Below the pieces are notes generated by a model. It saw only the letters and a program-made list of their open reading frames with translations, searched no databases and was not told where the DNA came from. From Gammaproteobacteria bacterium (GTDB lineage Bacteria > Pseudomonadota > Gammaproteobacteria > Steroidobacterales > Steroidobacteraceae), in NCBI GenBank assembly GCA_030040235.1, contig JASHUC010000181.1:1-16650 (forward strand): DNA of 16,650 nt, read 5' to 3'. Below are positions 1 through 6,774 of the stretch, piece by piece. The first letter of the stretch is position 1; the number at the start of each line of letters is the position of its first letter. The position numbers and the translations under genes were made by a program.

Positions 1-350
1 CAGTAGATGAGCGCCACGTGTAGCGCAAGAATCGACAGCAGCACGAGCGTGCGGCGCGAGAGGAACGGCCAGTCGTAGCGCGCATACGCAGCCGCAATGT
101 CTCGACCGCCACTCGCGGTAGTAGCCGCAGCCGCTGCGCGCGCGGTGCAGTGCTCACGAAGGATCGTGTAGACAGCCCAGTAGCAACCCAGTGCAAAGCG
201 GAGCCGCGAGAGGTGTCCTGTGCGGCAGAGGAGGTCGGCCAGCCACTCTTCTTCGAGCCTCTCCGCCAGCTGCGATGGAGCGTGCCGCGCCGCCGTGCGC
301 ACCAATCTTTGAGGCAGCGTATCGACGCCATTCCGGTCGCGCTCGCTCAT
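1..350 (-). CDS. TonB-like inner-membrane protein, N-terminal part (runs off window)
   Basis: Reading the minus strand from an ATG at 350-348 gives an open frame of 116 codons to the window edge. It starts MSERDRNGVD, continues through QLAERLEEEWLADLL and LSRLRFALGCYW, and reaches DWPFLSRRTLVLLSILALH. Basic residues followed by the hydrophobic run LVLLSILALHVALIY, which includes a Ser and a His, resemble the N-terminal membrane anchor of TonB-family energy transducers. The E. coli anchor spaces these Ser and His residues by four; here they are five apart. A weaker hydrophobic stretch (FALGCYWAVYTIL) lies before it. The start overlaps the stop of the PadR gene as ATGA, so the two are probably translationally coupled. 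The periplasmic domain is outside the window, so the TonB assignment rests on the anchor and on remembered similar proteins. It could be another PadR-linked membrane protein. Confidence 0.6.
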   Translation of the reverse strand, partial: MSERDRNGVDTLPQRLVRTAARHAPSQLAERLEEEWLADLLCRTGHLSRLRFALGCYWAVYTILREHCTARAAAAATTASGGRDIAAAYARYDWPFLSRRTLVLLSILALHVALIY

Positions 351-652
351 GCCAGTACTCCTGGATTGAAGCTCGCGAACAGAGAGCTGGCGCGCACCAG
401 CCCGCTCGGCGTCAGGCGATACAGCCTACGCCTCGGTCGTCCGGCTGTTGAGGGGTCCACTGCCTCCCAGCGGCTGACGAACCAGCCTGCGGACTCGAGT
501 CGCAGCAGGATTGGATACAAGGTGCCCGAAGCGAGCTGGCTGCGCTTGTGCACGTCGGCGCCTGCGAGTTCCTCGGTCGGGCATTGTAGAAACGCGTCGA
601 GCACACGAAGCGTCTGCAAGCTGATGCGTACATCGGTCGCTTTGCGGACCAT
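347..652 (-). CDS. PadR-family winged-helix transcriptional regulator
   Basis: The 101-residue protein has the PadR winged helix-turn-helix pattern. A recognition-helix region LASGTLYPILLRLESAGW (about residues 40-57) is followed by a wing with GRPRRRLYRLTPSGL (about 71-85). The family's C-terminal dimerisation helix is very short here, so this is the minimal PadR-s2 size. PadR proteins are mostly ligand-responsive repressors of a neighbouring gene. The partner here is the TonB-like membrane protein whose ATG overlaps this stop codon by 4 bp. The 70 bp upstream (653-722) must hold any local promoter; no clear -35/-10 pair or convincing palindrome is visible. It may instead be read from the VOC gene upstream. 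The ligand is unknown. Confidence 0.92.
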   Translation of the reverse strand: MVRKATDVRISLQTLRVLDAFLQCPTEELAGADVHKRSQLASGTLYPILLRLESAGWFVSRWEAVDPSTAGRPRRRLYRLTPSGLVRASSLFASFNPGVLA

Positions 653-722
653 AGTCGCAAGTCTACATAGGGGCTACGACGTCTGCAAGTCGAGCGCCTG
701 GGATTCCAGGGTACCCATAGAT

Positions 723-1350
723 TCAAGCGGTTGGCGGTGGCTTGATGGGCGTCCCGCGGAATTCCAAAACGTGGTTTTGAGCCCATTCCTGAAACGTCCG
801 CGCCGGCTGCCCGAGAATCTCCCGGATGGTCGGAAGAGGGGGCCTGTCTGCGCTCGAGGTTGTCGGTGTCGCTGGCCGTTCGGAACGCAAGTACAGGGCA
901 GTGAAACCCAGCATGATTTCAGCAGTCTGTTGGGTTCGGCCACCGTACTCGCGAGCGATGCGCAGGGCTTGCTCGATCGTGACCTCCTCGAGAGCGATGC
1001 TCTCCCCGATAGCTGACGCGATTGCCTGCACCTGATCACGCAAGGTGATCTTCCTTGTTGTAGGCAAACTCCCCGGGACGTATGTGCGTCCACTCGAGCC
1101 CCGACTCCTCGACGGCGCGCTCCACGGGTAGGTGAAATGCGGTGTCCATACCGAAGGTCACTGCTCCGGCGGACAGCACCACGATTCGCCGCACTCCCGC
1201 GTCGCGCGCCAGCGCGACGACTTCGCGGGCTGTATGGGGGATTGCAAGCAGGAACATCCCCTCAACGCCACGGAGGGCGGAAGATAATGAGGCAGGGTCA
1301 TTGAGGTTGCCCCGAACGACCTCCGTGCCAGCCGGGAGCTGGGCGTGAGC
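723..1350 (-). pseudogene. Decayed NmrA-like NAD(P)H-binding oxidoreductase
   Basis: Two minus-strand fragments in different frames belong to one NmrA-like atypical short-chain dehydrogenase. The upstream fragment (1350-1036) begins directly after an in-frame TAG at 1353-1351. It contains VVRGNLNDPASLSSALRGVEG, IPHTAREVVALARDAGVRR, LSAGAVTFGMDTAFH and WTHIRPGEFA, then stops. The downstream fragment (about 1066-723) is shifted by one frame and has the family's C-terminal pattern ITLRDQVQAIASAIGE through QPARTFQEWAQNHV. Missing are the N-terminal Rossmann strand with its GxTGxxG nucleotide-binding motif and roughly 60 residues between the fragments. The family normally has about 280 residues. 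Two deletions, one with a frame change, explain this. No functional product is expected unless the C-terminal piece is made separately, which I consider unlikely. Confidence 0.85.
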
Positions 1351-1358
1351 CTACGTGC

Positions 1359-1745
1359 TCATCCGGCCTTGTGGCAGACGGCCTCGATGTTGTTGCCGTC
1401 CGGGTCGAGGACGAACGCGCCGTAGTAGTTCGCGTGATAGTGAGGTCTCAAGCCTGGCTCGCCGTTGCTCTTGCCGCCCGCCTCGAGTGCCGCATGGTAG
1501 AACTCAACCACCTGCGCGCGGCTTTGCGCCGTGAATGCGAAATGGACGCCCGAGCCCGGCGAGGCGTGATCGCCGATCCAGAAGAAGGCCTTATCCGCGA
1601 CGCCGAAGCCGGCATGCGCGCCCGCCCCCGTCTGCTCCGCCGTGACCTCCATCACGAGCTGGATGCCGAGCGGCCGCAACGCGGCGGCATAGAACGCCTT
1701 GGATCTGCGCAGATCCGAAACCGCCAAACCGACGTGATCGAGCAT
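1359..1745 (-). CDS. VOC (glyoxalase/bleomycin-resistance fold) family protein
   Basis: This 128-residue protein has a single vicinal-oxygen-chelate domain. It opens MLDHVGLAVSDLRRSKAFY, has a central GSGVHFAFTA strand, and closes YGAFVLDPDGNNIEAVCHK. His4, the central His and the Glu of NNIEAV sit where VOC enzymes bind metal. The ATG at 1745 was chosen because the conserved fold starts there and a GGGGGACGAG ribosome-binding stretch precedes it. A longer frame to 1973 only adds non-homologous sequence lying over the next gene. Members include lactoylglutathione lyases, dioxygenases and thiol-transfer resistance proteins; this sequence resembles the uncharacterised glyoxalase-like group, so the substrate is unknown. 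It is divergent from the lipoprotein gene and is followed after 8 bp by the decayed oxidoreductase, perhaps once an operon. Confidence 0.9.
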   Translation of the reverse strand: MLDHVGLAVSDLRRSKAFYAAALRPLGIQLVMEVTAEQTGAGAHAGFGVADKAFFWIGDHASPGSGVHFAFTAQSRAQVVEFYHAALEAGGKSNGEPGLRPHYHANYYGAFVLDPDGNNIEAVCHKAG

Positions 1746-1827
1746 CTCGTCCCCCTTTGCGCCCGGATAGGTATTCTCTGTGGCATATTGTGCCTTCGAA
1801 TCGACCGCTGTCACCTGGCAGGTGCGT

Positions 1828-3057
1828 ATGCGTCGCATTGGGCTACTATCCGTCGTCCTCTGGCTGACCGGCTGCGCACCGCTTCTGGTGGGCGGGAATC
1901 GACCGGCACGTCCGGAGCACCCCGCCACCGGCCCCTGTTCTTCGGGCGGCCTCTCCGATACGGTCAAGATCACCGTGCCGGGTCATCCCTTCGAGGCGAT
2001 CGCGAGCGCCGACGGGTGCTGGGTTTTCGCGTCGCTGCTCTCCGACACGCCCACGGCCAGCGCCAACAATGGGAGCATCGCCGTGTTTCGCTCGACAGGG
2101 GCAGCACTGACCCTCGAGCGAGTCGTACCGCTTTCGCCCGGCTTCGCGGCTGGCATGGCCCTGTCGCACGATGGTGCGCTACTGATCGTCGCCGATGATC
2201 ACTTCGTCAAATTTCTCGATGCCCGCCGTTTGGTGGATGGGACTCAGGGGGCACTGCTGGGATCCATTCGGGATGCGGTGGCCCCAGGAAGCGTTTATCT
2301 CGCCATCAGCGATGACGATCGGACTCTCTTCGTGAGCGACGAAGAGGTGAGCGCCGTGACGGTCATCGATCTGCAGACCGCTCGCCAAACTGGGTTTCAT
2401 CAGAATGCGATCATCGGCCGGATCTCAACCGGCCGCGCGCCCGTGGGTCTCGCCTTTTCCCGCGACGGACGTCATCTGTTCATCACCAGCGAAGTGTGGC
2501 CCGGGCTCGCCGGCTGGCCCAGCACTTGTGGTCCGCGGCCGGGTGCCAGCACCGTGGAAGAGGGCGCCATCGAAATCGTGGACGTCGCGCGAGCGCGTCT
2601 TCGTCCTATCGAGGCGGTGGTCGGCCGAACGCCTGCGGGCTGCAGCCCCGTGCGCGCGGTTCTCTCCGCGGACGGATCCCGCCTCTACGTCTCCGCCCGC
2701 GGCAGCAATGCGGTCCTGGTGTTCGACGCGGAGCGGCTCGTCAGGGATCCGGCGGGCGCACTTCTGGCGACTGTGCCGGTCGGCACTGCGCCCGTGGGAC
2801 TAGAAGTCATGGATCACGGCCACAGGATCGTCGTCGCGAACTCGAATCGCTTTGGGGGCAGCGGGGGCCAGGACCTCACCGTCCTCGATGCGTCCAAAGT
2901 GGACCAGGGACGCGCCGCCGTCATGGGCAGCATTCGTGTCGGCGAGTTTCCTCGCGAACTGCATGCAGTGCCCGATGGACAGGCATTGTTAGTCACGGAT
3001 TACGGCTCCGACCGCATCGAGCTCATACCGAGCGTGCGTCTTGAAGTCAGCGATTGA
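1828..3057 (+). CDS. YncE-like beta-propeller lipoprotein
   Basis: This is a predicted lipoprotein of 409 residues. The start at 1828 gives MRRIGLLSVVLWLTGC, a short lipoprotein signal with lipobox LTGC and the lipidated Cys at residue 16. Ala at +2 favours the outer membrane. An earlier in-frame start at 1780 would add 16 residues and spoil the signal. The rest is a run of propeller blades of the YVTN/YncE kind, with recurring units such as AISDDDRTLFVSDEEVSAV, GLAFSRDGRHLFITSE, AVLSADGSRLYVSARGSNAVLV and TVPVGTAPVGLEV. Such proteins bind ligands or partners and are rarely enzymes. Its specific function is not recognisable. It is divergent from the VOC gene and overlaps the inositol-phosphatase gene tail to tail by 11 bp. 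Confidence 0.88.
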   Translation: MRRIGLLSVVLWLTGCAPLLVGGNRPARPEHPATGPCSSGGLSDTVKITVPGHPFEAIASADGCWVFASLLSDTPTASANNGSIAVFRSTGAALTLERVVPLSPGFAAGMALSHDGALLIVADDHFVKFLDARRLVDGTQGALLGSIRDAVAPGSVYLAISDDDRTLFVSDEEVSAVTVIDLQTARQTGFHQNAIIGRISTGRAPVGLAFSRDGRHLFITSEVWPGLAGWPSTCGPRPGASTVEEGAIEIVDVARARLRPIEAVVGRTPAGCSPVRAVLSADGSRLYVSARGSNAVLVFDAERLVRDPAGALLATVPVGTAPVGLEVMDHGHRIVVANSNRFGGSGGQDLTVLDASKVDQGRAAVMGSIRVGEFPRELHAVPDGQALLVTDYGSDRIELIPSVRLEVSD

Positions 3058-3862
3058 GCCGAGCTGCTCGACAGACCTCGCGGCGCAGTCGTTCGGTGCC
3101 GGCCGCAACGATCGAAGTACGCTCGAGAATGCGTGAGGTCTGCCCCTCGAGATCGCTGATGAAGCCACCGGCTTCTCGTACACAGGGCACCACCGCGGCG
3201 ATGTCCCAGGGCTTCATGAACGGATCGACCGCGGCATCGAGCACGCCGCGGCAAAGCAGGGCGTACTGCACGCAGTCTCCCACCATACGCAGGCGCCCCA
3301 CCTTTTCTGCGAGCCTCGTGACAGCCTGACCGCCGGGACGAGCGAGCCAGTGGTGTTCCTTGACGCTCGTCATTCCGACCTTCGCTTGGGCCAACGACCG
3401 TGGCGCCGACACGTGTACGCGCCGCGGCCGCCCCTTTCGGTAGGTGTGCCAGCAGCCGTGCCCGATCGCGGCGAACGTGGTCTCGCCCAGCGCAGGCAGG
3501 TGGATGCACCCGAAGACCGGTTCGCCGTCGATGACCAGCGCTAGCAGCGAGCCGAACATGGGCATTCCGAGCACATAGGACGCGGTTCCGTCGATCGGGT
3601 CCAGCAGCCAGCAGCGTCCCCGACGCGCGATCTGCCCACCGTACTCTTCTCCCGAGATCGCATCGGCCGGCCACTGCGCCCGCAGCCGGCGGCGCAGCAG
3701 CCGCTCGGCCGCCCGGTCGGCGATCGTCACCTCACTGCCATCGGATTTGAGTCGCGCGCGGGTCCGGTTGAGATTGCGCAGCACGATCGCATCGGACTGC
3801 CGCAGCAGTGCCGCGACGGCGGGAACGAGCGATCGGAACTGCGACTTCGACAACGTGGGCAT
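3047..3862 (-). CDS. Inositol-monophosphatase-family phosphatase (possibly histidinol-phosphatase type)
   Basis: This 271-residue protein is a full-length member of the Mg-dependent, Li-sensitive phosphatase family (about 260 residues is usual). Its metal-site motifs are intact: LKSDGSEVTIADRAAE (38-53), GEEYG (71-75), WLLDPIDGT (85-93, with Asp88 and Asp91) and the C-terminal PWDIAAVVPCVREAGG (218-233, Asp220). The DGSEVTIADRAAE form and overall pattern recall the HisN-like subgroup that dephosphorylates histidinol phosphate, but inositol phosphate or other sugar phosphates are equally possible. It is cytosolic, since no signal peptide is seen. GGAGAG lies just before the ATG. It is divergent from the TonB-dependent receptor; the 89 bp between them contain the Pho-box-like element, oriented toward the receptor. 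A role in phosphate release would fit the neighbourhood but is inference. Confidence 0.9.
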   Translation of the reverse strand: MPTLSKSQFRSLVPAVAALLRQSDAIVLRNLNRTRARLKSDGSEVTIADRAAERLLRRRLRAQWPADAISGEEYGGQIARRGRCWLLDPIDGTASYVLGMPMFGSLLALVIDGEPVFGCIHLPALGETTFAAIGHGCWHTYRKGRPRRVHVSAPRSLAQAKVGMTSVKEHHWLARPGGQAVTRLAEKVGRLRMVGDCVQYALLCRGVLDAAVDPFMKPWDIAAVVPCVREAGGFISDLEGQTSRILERTSIVAAGTERLRREVCRAARLNR

Positions 3863-3881
3863 CTCTCCAGCGTACCAGATC

Positions 3882-3899
3882 CCTTCATCGGGCTGTCAT
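3882..3899 (+). promoter_or_regulatory. Candidate Pho box upstream of the TonB-dependent receptor
   Basis: Two 7-bp direct half-sites separated by 4 bp read CCTTCAT-CGGG-CTGTCAT. Against the E. coli PhoB consensus half-site CTGTCAT the matches are 5/7 and 7/7. The segment 3885-3899 shares 13 of 15 bases with the stronger element at 10778-10792. Orientation is toward the receptor, whose TTG start is 53 bp downstream. The hexamer 10 bp after the box (CAGTGT) is a poor -10, which lowers confidence. A further half-site-like CTGTCGC occurs at 3916-3922, one base out of the 11-bp phase. Confidence 0.5.
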
Positions 3900-3951
3900 T
3901 TTGCGATGGCAGTGTCTGTCGCTTACCAATACCGATAAGCCGGGGGTCGCT

Positions 3952-6774
3952 TTGAGAACGAACCCAAAGATCACGTGCGCGGTTCTCGCGGCGTTGGGTG
4001 CGCATTCGGTATGTCACGCCGCCGACGCGCCGGATACCACGGCAGCAACCACCGTCGCAGTACCCAGCGATCCCGTCGCAGCACCTACGGCCGCAGTATC
4101 GAGCGACACCTTGCAGACCGTCACGGTCACTGCGGAGCGCCGTGCGGAATCGGCGCAGGATGTGCCGATCACGATCCAGGCTCTCACGGGCGATGAGCTG
4201 CGGCAGCTCAATGTGGTGAGCTTCGAGGACGTGGTCAAATACCTGCCGAACGTAAGTTATGGGGCCGATGGCCCGGGGCAGGGCGACATCTTCATGCGCG
4301 GCCTGAGCGCGGGCGGCAACGGCGGCAACCAATCGACGGCGACCTTCGCGCCGTTCCCGAACGTCGCGGTGTACCTCGATGATCAATCGCTGCAGTTCCC
4401 GGGACGCAACCTCGATGTGTACATGGTGGACATCAATCGCATCGAGGTGCTCGAAGGGCCCCAGGGCACCCTCTTCGGCGGCGGCGCCGAGGCCGGCGCG
4501 ATCCGCTACATCACGAACAAGCCCGATCTCTCGACGACCAGTGGCACTGCGGAGGCGGGCTACGGGATCACCGCGCACGGTGATCCCAATCATCTCGCGA
4601 ACGCAGTACTGAACCTGCCGATCATCGATGGCGTCTTCGGCGTGCGGGCAGTGCTCTACCAGGACCACCGCGGCGGCTACATCGACAACCTGCCGAGCAC
4701 ATTCACCCGGAGCAATAACGACGCGGCCGACGGACTCGGCTATCTCGACATTCCTGCAGTGGGCGGTGTGTGTCCCGCCTACCCGGTGAGCAACGGCCTG
4801 CCCTCGCGCACCGGACTATGCGTCCCGGGCAACAACGTGGTTGCCAACAACTACTCGCTCGCCCAGAACGCGCAGAACCCGGTCGACTACGGTGGCCTCC
4901 GCGTGTCCGGCCTGTGGCAGATCTCCGACAACTGGAGCGCGTTACTCGAGCAGAGCTACCAGGACATGGAAGCCGACGGCTCGTTCGCGCAATACCCCTA
5001 CGGCTCGGATTACGGCGTGAATCCCTCGGCGCCCCAGGTGCTCGGTCCGTGGGAGGGCACCTTCTTCAGCCCTGCCTATGACAAGGACAAGTTCGAGAAT
5101 ACCGCGCTCACCCTCACCGGGCAGGTCGGCCCCTTGCGGGCGATCTACGCCGGCGCCTACATGGTGCGCAACATCGAACAGACGGCCGACTACACCAACT
5201 ACGCGCGCAGTACCTCGGGCTACTACTACAGCTGCGCCGGCGGTAGCGGCAGCGGATTCGGCACGCCAGGGAGTCCTCGGACCGCCGGAACTGCCCCCGT
5301 CTGCTATTCCCCGGTGAGCTCCTGGAACGACACGGTGAGCAATCGTCACTTGAGCAACGAGTTGCGCCTCAGCACGCCGGATGACCGGCGTGTGCGCGCG
5401 CTCCTCGGGGTGTACCAGGAGAACTTCAACATCGCCGACGACATGAACTTTCTTTACAAGGAGATCCCGTCCTGCACGTCGGCGAACCTGGCCATCGCGC
5501 TCGCGGGCGGCCCGGTCTGCGTCGCCGATGTCGGACCGGTCCCCGGTCCCAATGATGTGGATCCCACGCTGCGCAATGCCAACACCGCCTTCGGCGAAGA
5601 CGTGCGCCGCGGCTACAGTCAATCCGCGGCATTCACCTCGATCGATTTCGATCTGATCCCGAAAGTGCTGACGCTCACCGGCGGCACCCGCTACTATCAT
5701 TACAACGAGTACGAATACGGCACCAAATACACCACGACCGAGAATTGCCAGAACGTTCCGAACGGCGATTGCACCACCGGGGTGTACGGTGGCGGCACCA
5801 TCATCGGTGGTGACCTGAGCACGAGCGGAGGCGGCGACAAGGGTTACAGCGGCGTGAAGAGCCGCGGCAATCTCACCTGGCACCTCACCGATGAGGTCAT
5901 GCTCTATTACACCTACTCGCAGGGGTTCCGCCCGGGCGGCTTCAACCGCAACATCGCGGGCGTAGCTAAGGAGGCCGGTCTCACAGGCGACGCACAGTAT
6001 CAGTACTACACGCCGGCGGGATATGCGCCGGACTCGCTCACGAACAACGAGATCGGTTGGAAGACCGAGTGGTTCGGCGACCGCCTGCAGTTCAACGGCT
6101 CGGTGTACCGGATGAACTGGGACAACGTGCAGTTCACATTCTTCGACCCCGCAGAAGGCTTTGGCAACACGAACTTCGTGGTGAATGGCCCGAATTACCG
6201 AGTGGACGGCCTCGAGCTGCAGCTGGCAGCCAAGCCGGTCACAGGGCTCACCCTGCAGGCGTCAGGCTCCTGGAACAGCGCGACCCAGACCAACGATCCC
6301 TGCCTGCTCGACAACAATCCGCTCAATCCGAACTTCGGAAATTGCATCACGGCGGACACCAAGAGCGCCGACATCGCCAACCCACTCGGCCTCGAGGGGA
6401 CTCGCCCGGCGTTCTCGCCGCCCCAGCAGTTCAGCCTCCGCGCCCTCTACGAGTGGAGGATGCCCAAGGACATGAGGGGATTCGTCTCCGCCGGAGCGAG
6501 CCACGTCGCCCACATGTCGAACGAGCCGCTCAACTACCCGCTGCCGGTCGCGGGCGAGCCTCCCTTCACCACTCGAGAGCTATTCAATCAGCCCGGGTAT
6601 ACGACGTATGATGCCTCTCTCGGAGTTTCGAAGGACAGCTGGACCGTCACGTTCTATGGACAGAACCTGAGTAATTCGGACGCCAGCACCTACACCTCCA
6701 CGGCGCAGTACATCGTGCAGGAGGTGCCGCTGCGTCCCCGCGTGCTGGGCTTGAAGGTTGACTACAGCTTCTAA
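3952..6774 (+). CDS. TonB-dependent outer-membrane receptor
   Basis: This is an outer-membrane active transporter of about 940 residues with the start set at TTG 3952. That start gives a clean signal peptide (MRTNPKITCAVLAALGAHSV, cleavage near CHAA/DAPD) and a GGGGGT ribosome-binding stretch 5-6 bp upstream; no in-frame ATG fits. After a low-complexity Ala/Pro/Thr linker comes a TonB-box-like LQTVTVTAERR. The plug domain follows with DVPITIQALTGDEL, FMRGLS, DINRIEVLEGPQGTLFG and AGAIRYITNKPD. The remainder is a long beta-barrel ending RPRVLGLKVDYSF, with the terminal Phe typical of outer-membrane proteins. The substrate is not readable from sequence. The Pho-box-like element upstream suggests a phosphorus-containing ligand such as a phosphonate or phosphate ester, which is inference. 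The downstream sulfotransferase overlaps its end by 17 bp, so the two probably share a transcript. Confidence 0.95.
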   Translation: MRTNPKITCAVLAALGAHSVCHAADAPDTTAATTVAVPSDPVAAPTAAVSSDTLQTVTVTAERRAESAQDVPITIQALTGDELRQLNVVSFEDVVKYLPNVSYGADGPGQGDIFMRGLSAGGNGGNQSTATFAPFPNVAVYLDDQSLQFPGRNLDVYMVDINRIEVLEGPQGTLFGGGAEAGAIRYITNKPDLSTTSGTAEAGYGITAHGDPNHLANAVLNLPIIDGVFGVRAVLYQDHRGGYIDNLPSTFTRSNNDAADGLGYLDIPAVGGVCPAYPVSNGLPSRTGLCVPGNNVVANNYSLAQNAQNPVDYGGLRVSGLWQISDNWSALLEQSYQDMEADGSFAQYPYGSDYGVNPSAPQVLGPWEGTFFSPAYDKDKFENTALTLTGQVGPLRAIYAGAYMVRNIEQTADYTNYARSTSGYYYSCAGGSGSGFGTPGSPRTAGTAPVCYSPVSSWNDTVSNRHLSNELRLSTPDDRRVRALLGVYQENFNIADDMNFLYKEIPSCTSANLAIALAGGPVCVADVGPVPGPNDVDPTLRNANTAFGEDVRRGYSQSAAFTSIDFDLIPKVLTLTGGTRYYHYNEYEYGTKYTTTENCQNVPNGDCTTGVYGGGTIIGGDLSTSGGGDKGYSGVKSRGNLTWHLTDEVMLYYTYSQGFRPGGFNRNIAGVAKEAGLTGDAQYQYYTPAGYAPDSLTNNEIGWKTEWFGDRLQFNGSVYRMNWDNVQFTFFDPAEGFGNTNFVVNGPNYRVDGLELQLAAKPVTGLTLQASGSWNSATQTNDPCLLDNNPLNPNFGNCITADTKSADIANPLGLEGTRPAFSPPQQFSLRALYEWRMPKDMRGFVSAGASHVAHMSNEPLNYPLPVAGEPPFTTRELFNQPGYTTYDASLGVSKDSWTVTFYGQNLSNSDASTYTSTAQYIVQEVPLRPRVLGLKVDYSF

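Noticed and set aside
150..1016. Plus-strand open frame (288 codons) over PadR and the oxidoreductase remnant
   Set aside because: Low-complexity Arg/Ser composition with no family pattern; the minus strand holds recognisable PadR and NmrA-like sequence.
1808..1814. Perfect Pho half-site CTGTCAC before the lipoprotein gene
   Set aside because: No partner half-site at the 11-bp phase on either side, and it lies only 13 bp before the ATG, too close for a PhoB-activated promoter.
1746..1973. N-terminal extension of the VOC protein to 204 residues
   Set aside because: The extra 76 residues do not resemble the VOC fold, overlie the start of the lipoprotein gene, and a good ribosome-binding site supports the start at 1745.
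3916..3922. Third Pho half-site CTGTCGC before the receptor
   Set aside because: It lies 23 bp from CTGTCAT, not 22, so it is off the 11-bp phase, and no acceptable -10 plus leader fits between it and the TTG start.
4942..5883. Minus-strand open frame (313 codons) inside the receptor gene
   Set aside because: Antisense to the receptor barrel, with no recognisable motif; the plus-strand frame is unmistakably the gene.
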